Of a stretch of DNA of 64,000 nt, positions 26,637 through 35,921 are shown in pieces. This DNA comes from Hymenobacter cheonanensis. GTDB taxonomy: Bacteria; Bacteroidota; Bacteroidia; Cytophagales; Hymenobacteraceae. Within the stretch, counting starts at the first letter, position 1. Each line of letters starts with the position of its first letter. The notes beneath the pieces were generated by a model. The model ran no database searches. It was not told the DNA's origin and saw only the letters and a list, made by a program, of their open reading frames with translations. Location of the stretch: positions 62,001 to 126,000 of the forward strand of contig NZ_JAUQSW010000012.1 in the NCBI RefSeq assembly GCF_030581075.1, read 5' to 3'. The translations under genes and the position numbers were made by a program.

Positions 26637-27620
26637 CTAGCCCGGCACCGCGCGGGTGAAAAAGTCTACTGCCCGCCGCTCCGAGTAGTAGGTGCCCGCC
26701 GGGCCGCCCTCGTTGAAGCCCACGTGCCCGCCGCCAGCGGGCGTTTCGAGAAAGAAAAACTGGCTGGCTGCCGCCGCTTCGCGCGGGAAGCAGCTAGCGG
26801 GCAAAAAGGGGTCGTTCAGGGCATTGACCAGTAAAGTGGGCAGGCGAATGCCGCCCAGGTAGCGCCCCGATGCCGCCTGCTCATAGTAATCGTCGGCCGA
26901 GGCGAAGCCGTGCAGCGGCGCGGTATAACGCTCATCAAACTGCGGAAAATCGCGCAACTGGTTTAGCTCCGTCAGGTCGAGCTGGCCGGGCAAATGCGCG
27001 TTTTTCACCCGCATTTTTTCCTTGAGCGAGTTCATAAAGCGCCGCAGGTAAAGCTGATTTTGCCAGCGCCCGATGTGTACCGAGCTTGCCTTGAGGTCGG
27101 TAGGCACCGAAAACACGGCGGCGCGCTGCACCGGCGCGGGCACCCTGGCGGCATTCTCGCCCAAATACTTAAGCGTCACGTTGCCGCCGGCCGAGAAGCC
27201 GGTCAAAAAAATTTCCGGGTAGTGTTTTACATCCACCGCGTGCGCTATCACCGCCGCCAGGTCGTCGGTATCGCCGAGGTGGTAGGCGCGCAGCAGGCGG
27301 TTGGTTTCACCGCCGCAGCCGCGGTAGTTCCAGGCCAGCGCATCGATGCCCGCCTGGTTGAGTGCCCGGGCCATGCCCCGCACGTAGGGCCGGCTGCTGT
27401 CGCCCTCCAACCCGTGCGAGATAATGCCGAGCCGAAGCGCCGGCTCGCGGCCCGCCAGCGACCAGTCGAGGTCGACAAAATCACCATCGGGCAGCTCCAG
27501 CCGCTCGCGCTGGTAGCGCACTTCCGGCACCCGCCGCAGGGTGCTGGCCGCAATGGTTTGCAGGTGCCCGTTGGCCAGCAGCGCGGCCGGGCGGTAGGCC
27601 GAAGTAGAAAGAAGCGGCAT
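26637..27620 (-). CDS. YheT-type alpha/beta hydrolase
   Basis: A 327-aa alpha/beta-hydrolase fold protein of the YheT/ABHD1-3 group. It begins RPAALLANGHLQTIAAS, the family signature, with ISHGLEGDSSRPYVRG (oxyanion region), WNYRGCGGE, the nucleophile Ser in FLTGFSAGGNVTLKYLG near residue 143, and a late acid and histidine in NALNDPFLP and GGGHVGFNEGG. Family members hydrolyse esters or lipids, but the substrate is undetermined. Start ATG 27620. Confidence 0.88.
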   Translation of the reverse strand: MPLLSTSAYRPAALLANGHLQTIAASTLRRVPEVRYQRERLELPDGDFVDLDWSLAGREPALRLGIISHGLEGDSSRPYVRGMARALNQAGIDALAWNYRGCGGETNRLLRAYHLGDTDDLAAVIAHAVDVKHYPEIFLTGFSAGGNVTLKYLGENAARVPAPVQRAAVFSVPTDLKASSVHIGRWQNQLYLRRFMNSLKEKMRVKNAHLPGQLDLTELNQLRDFPQFDERYTAPLHGFASADDYYEQAASGRYLGGIRLPTLLVNALNDPFLPASCFPREAAAASQFFFLETPAGGGHVGFNEGGPAGTYYSERRAVDFFTRAVPG

Positions 27621-27818
27621 AAAATAGCGCGAATAATAGCTGGCAGACCTGACCTAGCAGGCAGCAAACGCAGCGCCAAATATGTCCAATAAACGGGCGC
27701 TAGCCTGGCCGGAAGCCACAAAGATGGCCTAGTAGCTGGCCCCAAGAGCCTGCCGAAGAGCTAACATTGCTCAAGAATTTTATTCGCTAAAGCGCTGGGA
27801 AATCCTGGTTTTATTTCC

Positions 27819-27826
27819 TACCTTTG
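27819..27826 (+). promoter_or_regulatory. -7 element for rpsT
   Basis: TACCTTTG matches TAnnTTTG, 61 bp before the rpsT ATG. No good -33 TTTG at the expected spacing. Confidence 0.4.
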
Positions 27827-27887
27827 CCCTCCCAAACGCGAAAACCGCAGCCGTCCGGCTGTCTTCTATAGAATTTTCTTTTTTGTC

Positions 27888-28139
27888 ATGGCAAACCATA
27901 AGTCGGCTATTAAGCGCATCCGCAGCAACGAAGCGAAGCGCGTACTAAACCGCTACCAGCACAAGTCTACTCGCACGGCCATCAAGAAGCTGCGCGACAC
28001 CACTGATAAATCGGCCGCTCAGGAGCTGCTGAAGAAAGTATCGTCGATGCTGGACCGCTTGGCCAAGAAGAACATCATCCACAAAAACAAAGCTGCTAAC
28101 AACAAGAGCAAGCTGACAAAACTCGTTAACGCGCTTTAG
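27888..28139 (+). CDS. rpsT: 30S ribosomal protein S20
   Basis: An 83-aa basic protein, MANHKSAIKRIRSNEAKRVL, the S20 signature, followed by lysine-rich helices typical of a 16S rRNA-binding helical bundle (KNIIHKNKAANNKSKL). A clear terminator follows 66 bp after the stop. It is a single-gene unit. Confidence 0.96.
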   Translation: MANHKSAIKRIRSNEAKRVLNRYQHKSTRTAIKKLRDTTDKSAAQELLKKVSSMLDRLAKKNIIHKNKAANNKSKLTKLVNAL

Positions 28140-28204
28140 CGCGAGACGAGTCTAGCGGGGCCGAACTCTGCCGCCCCACCGTTCGGTCCCGCGCTCATCA
28201 CCAG

Positions 28205-28232
28205 AAAGCCCTGCTATCGCCAGCAGGGCTTT
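28205..28232 (+). terminator. rpsT terminator
   Basis: Perfect 11-bp arms aaagccctgct / agcagggcttt with a 6-nt loop, followed by a T-run. Confidence 0.85.
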
Positions 28233-28384
28233 TTGTCGTTGGCCGCAGAGTTAACGGATGAAATGGATTGCGCGGCTATGTCAGCTTCGTGGGCTGGCTA
28301 GGCTAGTTGCGTTCTTCTGCCTTGCCCTACCCTACTCCATTGTCATCTACCATCGGGGGCATTGACTGTTGGATTATGCATCAC

Positions 28385-28429
28385 AATAAAGAGCAGGCCG
28401 CTCCCAATGGGAGCGGCCTGCTCTTTATT
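28385..28429 (-). terminator. Terminator downstream of pyk
   Basis: Perfect 21-bp arms (28385-28405 and 28409-28429) with a 3-nt loop; AT-rich outer ends and a GC-rich core. It lies 104 bp after the pyk stop codon. Confidence 0.65.
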
Positions 28430-28532
28430 TGCTCAATTAGCAAGAATAAAACGACCCTAGCTATTACCTAGGCAGTCCACAAGGTGGGCGTATCTACGCA
28501 ATCCGTTTCATCCGTTAAAGCTGCGGGCCAGG

Positions 28533-29975
28533 CTACGCTACGCTTACTTTCACCATGTTGGCCCGGCCGCGGTCGCTGATGGGCATTGAGCCCGTTGTGA
28601 TGAACACGTTGCCCGCGTTGAGGTTGCCGGTGGTAGTCAGGATGTTTTTAATATCCGCGATAGTGCTATCGGTGCTATTAAAGCGGTCGTAGTAGAAACC
28701 GCGCACGCCCCACACGAGGCTTAGCACGGTAAGCAGCGGCCGGTTATCGGTGAAGATGAAGATATCCGCTTTGGGGCGGTACTTAGCCAGCTGGAAAGCC
28801 GTGTAGCCTTTACCCGTGAGGCCCGTGATAACGCGCGCCGAGGTATTCTTGGCCAAGTGGCACGAGGCCGACAAAATGCTGTCTTCCACGAAAGTGGGTG
28901 CGGTTGCGTCTACGGGCCACCACTTGTAGAATAGCTTGGGGCTGCGGGTTTCCACGCTCAGGATGGTGGCTACCATCGAGCGGATAACCTCGGCCGGGTA
29001 CTGGCCTACGGCGGTTTCGGCCGACAGCATTACGGCATCGGCGCCATCGAGCACGGCGTTGGCCACGTCGCTGGTTTCGGCGCGGGTGGGGCGCGGGGCC
29101 GTTATCATGCTCTCCATCATCTGGGTAGCTACGATAACGGGCTTGCCGGCCTTGTTGCACTTCTCGATAATCATCTTCTGGGCCATCGGCACCTCCTCCA
29201 TCTTCACCTCCACGCCGAGGTCGCCGCGGGCCACCATCACGGCATCGGTAAGGGCAATGATTTCGTCGATGTTGCGCAGGCCGTCAGGCGTCTCAATTTT
29301 GGCCACCACACGGGTGGTTTTTCCAGCTTCGGCAATCAGGTTTTTGATGAAGCGGATATCATCGGCCTTGCGGGCAAAGCTCAGGGCAATCCAGTCCACA
29401 TCGTGCTCCATGCCAAATTTGAGGTCTTCGATATCCTTCTCCGTCATGCTAGGGGCCGAAACCTCCGAATCGGGCAGGTTGATGCCCTTGCGGGGCTTCA
29501 CGAGGCCACCGTAGATAACTTCTACGTCCACTTCCTGGTCGCGGTCGGTGGCGAGCACCTTCAGCTCAATCTTGCCATCGTCGATGAGAATCTGGTCGCC
29601 GGGCTTCACGTCGCGGGCCAGGCCCAGGTAAATCGTGCTCAGGCGCGTAGCCGTGCTGATTTCCTTCTCGCCGCACACCAGCTTTATTTTATCGCCGCGC
29701 TTAATTTCCACGCCACCGCCTTCTACCTCGCCCAAGCGAATTTTTGGGCCCTGCAAATCCTGCAGCAAACCCACGTTGGTGCGCATGTCCTTGTTGAGGC
29801 GGCGCACGGTGTTAATCACCGACAGGTGGTCCTCATACGACCCGTGCGAGAAGTTGAGACGAAATACATCCACACCCTCGCGGATGAGCATGCCGAGGCG
29901 CTCGTAGGTGTTGGAAGCCGGGCCCACGGTGGCCACGATTTTGGTTTTGTTGAAGGAAACGGGGGACGGTTGCAT
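28533..29975 (-). CDS. pyk: Pyruvate kinase
   Basis: Final ATP-forming step of glycolysis: phosphoenolpyruvate + ADP to pyruvate + ATP. At 480 aa it starts with KTKIVATVGPASNT and has FRLNFSHGSYEDH, the active-site lysine region VVAKIETPDGLRNIDEII, VMVARGDLGVEV near 283 and VATQMMESMITAPRPTRAE near 315. The C-terminal allosteric domain (ITGLTGKGYTAFQLAKYRPK onward) is complete. Start ATG 29975. It neighbours the IPExxxVDY gene and the acpP-fabF-rnc group, a layout seen across Bacteroidota. Confidence 0.96.
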   Translation of the reverse strand: MQPSPVSFNKTKIVATVGPASNTYERLGMLIREGVDVFRLNFSHGSYEDHLSVINTVRRLNKDMRTNVGLLQDLQGPKIRLGEVEGGGVEIKRGDKIKLVCGEKEISTATRLSTIYLGLARDVKPGDQILIDDGKIELKVLATDRDQEVDVEVIYGGLVKPRKGINLPDSEVSAPSMTEKDIEDLKFGMEHDVDWIALSFARKADDIRFIKNLIAEAGKTTRVVAKIETPDGLRNIDEIIALTDAVMVARGDLGVEVKMEEVPMAQKMIIEKCNKAGKPVIVATQMMESMITAPRPTRAETSDVANAVLDGADAVMLSAETAVGQYPAEVIRSMVATILSVETRSPKLFYKWWPVDATAPTFVEDSILSASCHLAKNTSARVITGLTGKGYTAFQLAKYRPKADIFIFTDNRPLLTVLSLVWGVRGFYYDRFNSTDSTIADIKNILTTTGNLNAGNVFITTGSMPISDRGRANMVKVSVA

Positions 29976-30092
29976 ACAAATTGGAGTGGTGCGGCGCGCA
30001 GCGAAGGCCCTGTATCACGGGCGCGCCGCCAGGGTGGCGAGAAGTGCGCGGCGGCCGTGATAATGACCTCCTTCGGCCGCCGCACAAAGTGG

Positions 30093-30521
30093 TTAAAAAA
30101 TCAGATTTTCTTTGTATTTTAATTCGTTAGGGTCAAATTCGCTGGCATACTGCACCAGCGGCAGCGCCGTGAGGCGGTCGAGCAGCTCGATGCCGGCCCA
30201 CTCATCGGCACCGCCCTGCACTTGCAGCAGGTAGTCGTACTCCCGGATGTCGGGGGCCAGAAACGGCTTGGCTAGGGTTGAGGGCAGGGCCGCGCGATTG
30301 CGCAGCAGGCGCAAGGTAAGCACCTCCGTAGCATAGAGGTAGTAGCTGAAAGCCAAGGCCCCCTGCTGCACCAGATTCAGCACAAAATCGGGCTGGCGCA
30401 CCAGGCGCGCGCGCAGGCTCCGGTTGAGGCTCCAGGCCAGGGTATAGTCACGGGTGCTGGACACGAGGCCAAACAGGGCAAAGTCGCAGTCGTATTCCGC
30501 CTCCAGGGTTAAGGTTTTCAT
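30093..30521 (-). CDS. IPExxxVDY family protein
   Basis: A 142-aa protein of a Bacteroidota family regularly found beside pyk and acpP/fabF/rnc; its function is unknown. DIREYDYLLQVQG near residue 93 corresponds to the family's IPExxxVDY motif. Start is ATG 30521 (MKTLTLEAEYDCDF); the open frame runs to 30872 but overlaps acpP on the other strand. It is divergent from acpP with 163 bp between starts. Confidence 0.8.
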   Translation of the reverse strand: MKTLTLEAEYDCDFALFGLVSSTRDYTLAWSLNRSLRARLVRQPDFVLNLVQQGALAFSYYLYATEVLTLRLLRNRAALPSTLAKPFLAPDIREYDYLLQVQGGADEWAGIELLDRLTALPLVQYASEFDPNELKYKENLIF

Positions 30522-30646
30522 AGCTGAGGAGCGAACTGCAAAGCTACACCTTTCGGCGGGCCATGGGCAGCCTCTTTTTGGGGGTAAGCCAAAATATTGT
30601 ACGTGCCTTGGGGAGGGGTTTCGCGGGGTAGTTGCGAAAAGGTGCG

Positions 30647-30654
30647 TTACTTTG
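30647..30654 (+). promoter_or_regulatory. Possible -7 element of acpP
   Basis: TTACTTTG, one mismatch to TAnnTTTG, 30 bp before the acpP ATG. No clear -33 element. Confidence 0.3.
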
Positions 30655-30684
30655 CAGGCAAGTTTCCCCTTAACCACGACTGCA

Positions 30685-30921
30685 ATGTCTGAAATCGCCG
30701 AAAAAGTAAAAGCCATCATTATCGACAAGCTGGGTGTTGAAGCCTCGGAAGTAACGCCGGAAGCCAGCTTCACCAACGACCTGGGTGCCGATTCGCTCGA
30801 CACCGTGGAGCTGATTATGGAATTCGAAAAAGAATTCAACGTCAGCATCCCCGATGACCAGGCTGAGAACATCCAGACCGTGGGCCAGGCCGTAAGCTAC
30901 CTCGAAGAGCACGCCAAGTAA
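30685..30921 (+). CDS. acpP: Acyl carrier protein
   Basis: A 78-aa acidic four-helix carrier of acyl chains for fatty acid synthesis. The phosphopantetheine attachment serine is Ser37 in NDLGADSLDTVELIMEFE. Start ATG 30685 (MSEIAEKVKAI). fabF follows 144 bp downstream after a terminator-like hairpin. Confidence 0.97.
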   Translation: MSEIAEKVKAIIIDKLGVEASEVTPEASFTNDLGADSLDTVELIMEFEKEFNVSIPDDQAENIQTVGQAVSYLEEHAK

Positions 30922-30978
30922 TCTGTTGACGCCGGGCCTCCCCTAGCGGAGCCGGGCTTAGATAAGAAAAATGCCTAT

Positions 30979-31007
30979 ACCGGCCGGCTCGCCGCCGGCC
31001 GGTTTTG
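30979..31007 (+). terminator. Hairpin with T-run between acpP and fabF
   Basis: Perfect 10-bp all-GC-type arms accggccggc / gccggccggt with a 5-nt loop, then TTTT. It could end part of the acpP transcripts before fabF. Confidence 0.7.
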
Positions 31008-31065
31008 CTGTTTTCACCCTACTCTCGTTTCTTTCTAACTACGCCGCCCACTCGGCGTTTGCCTT

Positions 31066-32319
31066 ATGTCGTCCATCCGCCGCGTCGTCGTAACCGGTAT
31101 TGGGGCCATCACCCCGCTGGGTAAAACTGCCTCTTCCTATTGGGAGGGGCTCGTAAATGGGGTCAGCGGCGCCGCGCCCATTACCCGCTTCGACGCTACC
31201 AAGTTCAAAACCCGCTTTGCCTGCGAGGTGAAGGACTACAATCCTCTGGATTATTTCGAGCGCAAGCAAGGGCCTAAAATGGACTTGTTTACGCAGTTCG
31301 CCGTCATCGCCTCCGACGAAGCCATTGCCGATTCGGGCCTGCTCGACGGGGTGGACAAAGACCGCGTGGGCGTTATCTGGGGCTCGGGCATCGGGGGGCT
31401 GAAGTCTTTGCAGGAAGAATGCTTTCAGTTTGAGCGCGGCGACGGCACGCCCCGCTACTCGCCGTTCTTTATTCCGCGCATGATTGCCGACTCGTCGTCG
31501 GGCAATATTTCCATCAAGAATGGCTTTCGCGGGCCCAATTTCGTCACAACTTCGGCCTGCGCCTCGTCGAACGACGCGCTGATTGCGGCTTTCAACAACA
31601 TTCGCCTGGGCCTGGCCGACGCCATTGTGACGGGCGGTTCCGAGGCGGCCATCACCGAGTCGGGCGTGGGCGGCTTCAATGCCCTCAAGGCCATGAGCGA
31701 GCGCAACGACGACCCGGCGTCGGCGTCGCGCCCCTACGACAAGGACCGCGACGGCTTTGTGCTGGGCGAGGGCGCGGGCGCGCTGGTGCTTGAGGAATAC
31801 GAGCACGCCAAGGCGCGCGGCGCTAAAATGTACTGCGAGGTTATCGGCGGCGGCATGTCGTCGGATGCCTACCACATCACGGCCCCTGACCCTAGCGGCT
31901 CGGGCGTGGTGCTGGTGATGCGCAATGCGCTGCGCGACGCGGGCATTGCGCCCGAGGAAGTTGACTACATCAACACGCACGGCACGAGCACGCCGCTCGG
32001 CGACGGGGCCGAAATCAAGGCTATCGAAACCGTATTTGGCGAGCATGCTTCCAAGCTCAACATCTCCTCGACCAAGAGCATGACGGGCCACCTGCTAGGC
32101 GGCGCGGGCGGCATCGAGGCGGTGGCCAGCATCCTGGCTATCAAGCACGGCATGGTGCCGCCTACGATTAACCTGCACACGCCCGACCCGGAAATCAATC
32201 AGAACCTGAACTTTACGCCTAACGTGGCGCAAAAGCGCGACGTAAACGTGGCTATCAGCAACACGTTTGGCTTTGGTGGGCACAACACGTCGGTTGTGTT
32301 CCGCAAGGTAGCCGAGTAG
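31066..32319 (+). CDS. fabF: Beta-ketoacyl-ACP synthase II
   Basis: Condensing enzyme that extends acyl-ACP with malonyl-ACP. The 417-aa protein has the Cys-His-His triad: Cys165 in TTSACASSNDAL, His305 in INTHGTSTPLGD and His342 in SMTGHLLGGAGG. It starts RRVVVTGIGAITPLG and ends NTFGFGGHNTSVVF, both typical. It lies directly after acpP, with rnc downstream. Start ATG 31066. Confidence 0.96.
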   Translation: MSSIRRVVVTGIGAITPLGKTASSYWEGLVNGVSGAAPITRFDATKFKTRFACEVKDYNPLDYFERKQGPKMDLFTQFAVIASDEAIADSGLLDGVDKDRVGVIWGSGIGGLKSLQEECFQFERGDGTPRYSPFFIPRMIADSSSGNISIKNGFRGPNFVTTSACASSNDALIAAFNNIRLGLADAIVTGGSEAAITESGVGGFNALKAMSERNDDPASASRPYDKDRDGFVLGEGAGALVLEEYEHAKARGAKMYCEVIGGGMSSDAYHITAPDPSGSGVVLVMRNALRDAGIAPEEVDYINTHGTSTPLGDGAEIKAIETVFGEHASKLNISSTKSMTGHLLGGAGGIEAVASILAIKHGMVPPTINLHTPDPEINQNLNFTPNVAQKRDVNVAISNTFGFGGHNTSVVFRKVAE

Positions 32320-32337
32320 GCCGGGCGCGAGCCCCTG

Positions 32338-32420
32338 GAACGTCATGCTGACGAAAAAGGCATCTTGGCTAGGTCGATGGACGACGCGGCCGAGATGCTT
32401 CCTTCGTCAGCATGACGTTC
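32338..32420. repeat. Palindromic repeat family A, copy 3
   Basis: Arms 32338-32365 and 32393-32420 begin gaacgtcatgctgacg at the outer end and are near-perfect reverse complements. It is in the fabF-rnc gap and is distant from the two copies in the pyrimidine cluster. Confidence 0.88.
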
Positions 32421-32476
32421 TATTTAGTTCTTTAAAAAGCTACTAGCCTGCCGCTAACAGCTAACAGCAAAGTAAA

Positions 32477-33211
32477 ATGCCTCTTCCCCTCTTTGGCCTG
32501 TTTCGGCGGCTGCTGGGCAGCGATAAGCAATTTCGGCAGGCCGTGGCCACCGTTATCGGCCAGGACCCGCACAATGCGCGCTTATACCAGCTAGCCTTCA
32601 CGCACTCGTCGGTGGTGAAGCAGGACCCCGGCGCGGGCCGCCACCAGAGCAATGAGCGGCTCGAATTTTTGGGCGATGCCGTGCTGGGCACGGTGGTGGC
32701 CGAGTACCTGTTCAAGAAATTTCCCTACGAGCAGGAAGGCTTCCTGACCGAGACGCGCTCGCGTATCGTGAACCGCGAAAGCCTGAATGCCATCGCCCTC
32801 AAAATGGGCCTCGACAAGCTGGTGCAGCTCGACGCGACCCAAAACCGCGTGGCCCGCTCGCGCTCGGTGAACGGCAACGCGCTGGAGGCCCTGGTGGGCG
32901 CCGTGTACCTGGACCTGGGCTATAAGGCCGCCCGCAAGTTTGTGCTGAAGGGCCTGATTAAGCCTTTCGTAGACGTCAACAAGCTCACCACCACTACTTC
33001 TAATTACAAGAGCAAGCTCATCGAGTGGGCCCAGCGCCACGGCAAAGACGTGCGCTACGAGTTGAGCGGCGAGCCCCGGCCGGGCGGCGTCATGGAATTT
33101 ACGGCCACCGTGCTGTTGAGCGATGAAGTAATAGCCACCGGCATGGGCCTCAATAAAAAGCAGGCCGAGCAACTGGCCGCCGAGCGGGCGCTGACTGCGC
33201 TAGGGGTATAA
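32477..33211 (+). CDS. rnc: Ribonuclease III
   Basis: Endonuclease for double-stranded RNA, used in rRNA and mRNA processing. The signature ERLEFLGDAVL is at residues 60-70 with the metal-binding Glu/Asp, and the second acidic cluster is in GNALEALVGAVYLDLG. The C-terminal dsRNA-binding domain starts around residue 170 (NYKSKLIEWAQRHGKDV) and ends GMGLNKKQAEQLAAERAL. At 244 aa it is complete. Start ATG 32477. Confidence 0.95.
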   Translation: MPLPLFGLFRRLLGSDKQFRQAVATVIGQDPHNARLYQLAFTHSSVVKQDPGAGRHQSNERLEFLGDAVLGTVVAEYLFKKFPYEQEGFLTETRSRIVNRESLNAIALKMGLDKLVQLDATQNRVARSRSVNGNALEALVGAVYLDLGYKAARKFVLKGLIKPFVDVNKLTTTTSNYKSKLIEWAQRHGKDVRYELSGEPRPGGVMEFTATVLLSDEVIATGMGLNKKQAEQLAAERALTALGV

Positions 33212-33221
33212 ATGGTCCACC

Positions 33222-33734
33222 TTATTCAACGCCCCCAGCGTCAAAGGTTACCTTAGCTAGCAATCCTTGTTTAAATATAAAATATAGGCTACTAGTGCCT
33301 TCATCCGTGATTTGATAAGCATCGAAGGCGGCAGGCAACCCATACGCTTTGCAAAAATCAGCTTTGGATGAGCCTATCCGGATAGCACGTCCAAAAGACA
33401 TTTTTTTTGACGTCACATCGGCGCTCAGCAAAAACTGATTGTATTGATTTGCAAAAATCTCTAGTTTATCAATCTTGTTAGCAACGGTCAGCAGAGTGTC
33501 TTTGACAGACGGCTCATACTTATTGCGAATTATCTTTTTGACCTGCACTGCTTTGCCGTAAATCTTCCTTAAGCTTGGCAACGTCGAATTGTCAAGCATA
33601 AGCGCTAGCATCTCAGGATTAAAAACTGTTTTGACCTTTGGTTTTGCTTGACTGCTACTAGCCAATTGAGGGGCTTGGGCACGGGAGCTAAAACCAACAG
33701 CTACTGCTAACAGTAGGAAAATTATTCTTTCCAT
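33222..33734 (-). CDS. Exported protein of unknown function
   Basis: A 170-aa protein with signal peptide MERIIFLLLAVAVGFSSRAQ. The mature part is Lys-rich with the stretches SKKMSFGRAIRIGSSKADFC and LYFIFKQGLLAKVTF, reminiscent of small Bacteroidota periplasmic proteins, but no family is recognised. Base composition is lower in GC than the neighbours, so it may be a recent arrival. Start ATG 33734; a TTG 12 bp upstream is ignored. Convergent with rnc (10 bp between stops). Confidence 0.65.
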   Translation of the reverse strand: MERIIFLLLAVAVGFSSRAQAPQLASSSQAKPKVKTVFNPEMLALMLDNSTLPSLRKIYGKAVQVKKIIRNKYEPSVKDTLLTVANKIDKLEIFANQYNQFLLSADVTSKKMSFGRAIRIGSSKADFCKAYGLPAAFDAYQITDEGTSSLYFIFKQGLLAKVTFDAGGVE

Positions 33735-33776
33735 AGTTACAGTCAATAAAAAGCTACACTAATATAGCATCTGCCC

Positions 33777-35708
33777 ATGCGCATTGCCGGAGCCGCCCTC
33801 AACCAGATTCCCTTCGACTGGGGGCATAACATTCAGAATATCAGTGCGGCCATTGCGCAGGCTAAGGCCGAGGGCGTGGAGCTGCTGTGCCTGCCCGAGC
33901 TGTGCCTGACGGGCTACAACTGCGAGGACCTGTTTTTGAGCGACTGGCTGCCAGCGGCGGCCCTAGCGCATTTGCAGCAGATTCGGCCGCTTACCGAGGG
34001 TATTTGCGTGGTGGTGGGGCTGCCGGTGCGGCTAGCCCACCGCACCTACAATACAGCCGCCGTGCTACGCGACGGCCAGATTCTGGGCTTCGCGGCCAAG
34101 CAGTTTCTGGCCAACGACGGGGTGCACTACGAAACGCGCTTTTTTGTGCCGTGGGTGGCGGGCGAGACGACCACCGTGGCGCACGAGGGCGAAAGCTGGC
34201 CACTCGGCGACCTCACGTTTGAGCACCGGGGCGTGCGGTTTGGCTTTGAGATTTGCGAGGATGCCTGGCGGCCCGATGACGTGCGCCCGGCCTGCCGCCT
34301 CGTGGGCAAGGTTGACCTGATTATCAACCCCTCGGCCAGCCACTTTGCGATGAGCAAGACTGATGTGCGCTACAAGCTGGTGCTTAACGGGTCGCGCAAA
34401 TTCAAGTGTACTTACCTCTACGCCAATCTGTTGGGCAACGAGGCGGGCCGTACCATCTATGATGGAGAAATTCTGATTGCCCGCAACGGCCACCTGCTCA
34501 AGCGTAACCAGTTGCTGAGCTTCAAGGAGGTGGGTATGGAATGGGTGGATGTAGATTTTGCCGAGCCGCTCGCAGTGGCCGATGTCATTGTGCCGCTGCC
34601 TGAACCCGACGAGTACCGCGAGCTAAACCAGGCCATGAGCCTGGGCCTCTTCGACTACCTGCGTAAGGCACGCAGCCGGGGATTCGTGCTGAGCCTGAGC
34701 GGCGGGGCCGATTCGTGCTTCTGCGCTGTGGGCGTGGCCGAAATGGTGCGCCTGGGTGTGGCCGAATTGGGCGAGGAAGAGTTTAAGCGCCGTAGTGGGG
34801 CGTTTGACGCGGCTAAAACGGCGGTGACGCAGGCGGGCGCGGGCGGCACGGCCGCTCAGTTGGCCACCGATGTAGACAACTCTGCCGAAGCGGAAAACCA
34901 TACGCCGACTACAAGTAACCAGCAGCTCGTCAATCACTTGCTTACCTGCGCCTACCAGGGCACCGTCAATTCTTCTGACGACACTTTTATTTCGGCCAAG
35001 GAGCTGGCCGATAGTATTGGGGCGCGGTTTTTCGACTGGACAATTGACGAAGAGGTGCGCGGCTACGTGGGCAAAATTGAGCACGCGCTAGGCCGCGAGC
35101 TAACCTGGCAAACCGACGACCTGGCCCTGCAAAACATTCAGGCGCGGGTGCGGGCCCCCGGCATCTGGCTGCTGGCCAACGTGCAGAACTGCCTGCTCAT
35201 CACCACTTCCAACCGCTCGGAGGCCAGCGTGGGTTACTGCACCATGGATGGCGACACGGCCGGCAGCATCTCTCCCATTGCGGGCGTCGACAAGGATTTT
35301 GTGAAGAAATGGCTGCGCTGGGCCCAAACGGCGCTCGGCTACGAAGCTCTGCACCATGTCAATGCCCTAGCGCCCACCGCCGAGCTGCGCCCGCTGGCCG
35401 ACAAGCAAACCGACGAGCGCGACCTGATGCCCTACGCGCTGCTCAACCGCATCGAGCGGCTGGCCTTCTACGACCGCCTCTCGCCGGCCGCCGTGCTAGC
35501 CCAGCTCGTGGCCGAAGAGCCAACCTACGAGCCCGAGCAGCTGCGCGCCTACGTGAAGCGCTTCTACCAATTATGGAGTCGCAACCAGTGGAAGCGCGAG
35601 CGCTACGCCCCCAGCTTTCACCTCGATGACTACAACGTGGACCCGCGCTCGTGGCTGCGCTTTCCCATTTTGAGCGGCGGCTTTGGCGAGGAGCTGGCGG
35701 CGCTATAG
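33777..35708 (+). CDS. nadE: Glutamine-dependent NAD+ synthetase
   Basis: Last step of NAD synthesis: amidates deamido-NAD+ with ATP, taking ammonia from glutamine. The 643-aa protein joins an N-terminal nitrilase-type glutaminase domain (1-270; Glu in LLCLPELCLTGYN, Lys in GFAAKQFLAND, Cys in FGFEICEDAW) to an NAD synthetase domain with the ATP P-loop SLSGGADSCFCAVG near 305. The second domain includes TTSNRSEASVGYCTMDGDTAG, typical of the synthetase active site. The length is as expected for the two-domain form. Start ATG 33777. Confidence 0.94.
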   Translation: MRIAGAALNQIPFDWGHNIQNISAAIAQAKAEGVELLCLPELCLTGYNCEDLFLSDWLPAAALAHLQQIRPLTEGICVVVGLPVRLAHRTYNTAAVLRDGQILGFAAKQFLANDGVHYETRFFVPWVAGETTTVAHEGESWPLGDLTFEHRGVRFGFEICEDAWRPDDVRPACRLVGKVDLIINPSASHFAMSKTDVRYKLVLNGSRKFKCTYLYANLLGNEAGRTIYDGEILIARNGHLLKRNQLLSFKEVGMEWVDVDFAEPLAVADVIVPLPEPDEYRELNQAMSLGLFDYLRKARSRGFVLSLSGGADSCFCAVGVAEMVRLGVAELGEEEFKRRSGAFDAAKTAVTQAGAGGTAAQLATDVDNSAEAENHTPTTSNQQLVNHLLTCAYQGTVNSSDDTFISAKELADSIGARFFDWTIDEEVRGYVGKIEHALGRELTWQTDDLALQNIQARVRAPGIWLLANVQNCLLITTSNRSEASVGYCTMDGDTAGSISPIAGVDKDFVKKWLRWAQTALGYEALHHVNALAPTAELRPLADKQTDERDLMPYALLNRIERLAFYDRLSPAAVLAQLVAEEPTYEPEQLRAYVKRFYQLWSRNQWKRERYAPSFHLDDYNVDPRSWLRFPILSGGFGEELAAL

Positions 35709-35921
35709 CCACCAGGCGAGGCTAGCGGCAGCGGGCGCTGCCAGGGCAACACAGCGGGCCAAGCAATTTATTTTGCCTGTTGCCCAGCAGTTTAGGCAAT
35801 AAGTGAGTGAAGCCGCGCAAGTTCTTGCAAGTGCTGGCACCTAAGCTTGTGTAGCGCTGGTCGGCCTAGCCGGGCTGCCGCGCCCCAAGCATTCTGCTGC
35901 CTCCATCGCCTCCCTATTCTT

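Larger units (their letters stand above)
28140..28532. other. 393-bp gap between rpsT and pyk with two terminators
   Basis: Contains the rpsT terminator (28205-28232) and a longer perfect hairpin (28385-28429) on the pyk side. No gene or RNA is recognised in the rest. Confidence 0.6.

Noticed and set aside
30522..30872. Longer version of the IPExxxVDY gene
   Set aside because: The extension would overlap acpP on the other strand and lacks family similarity.
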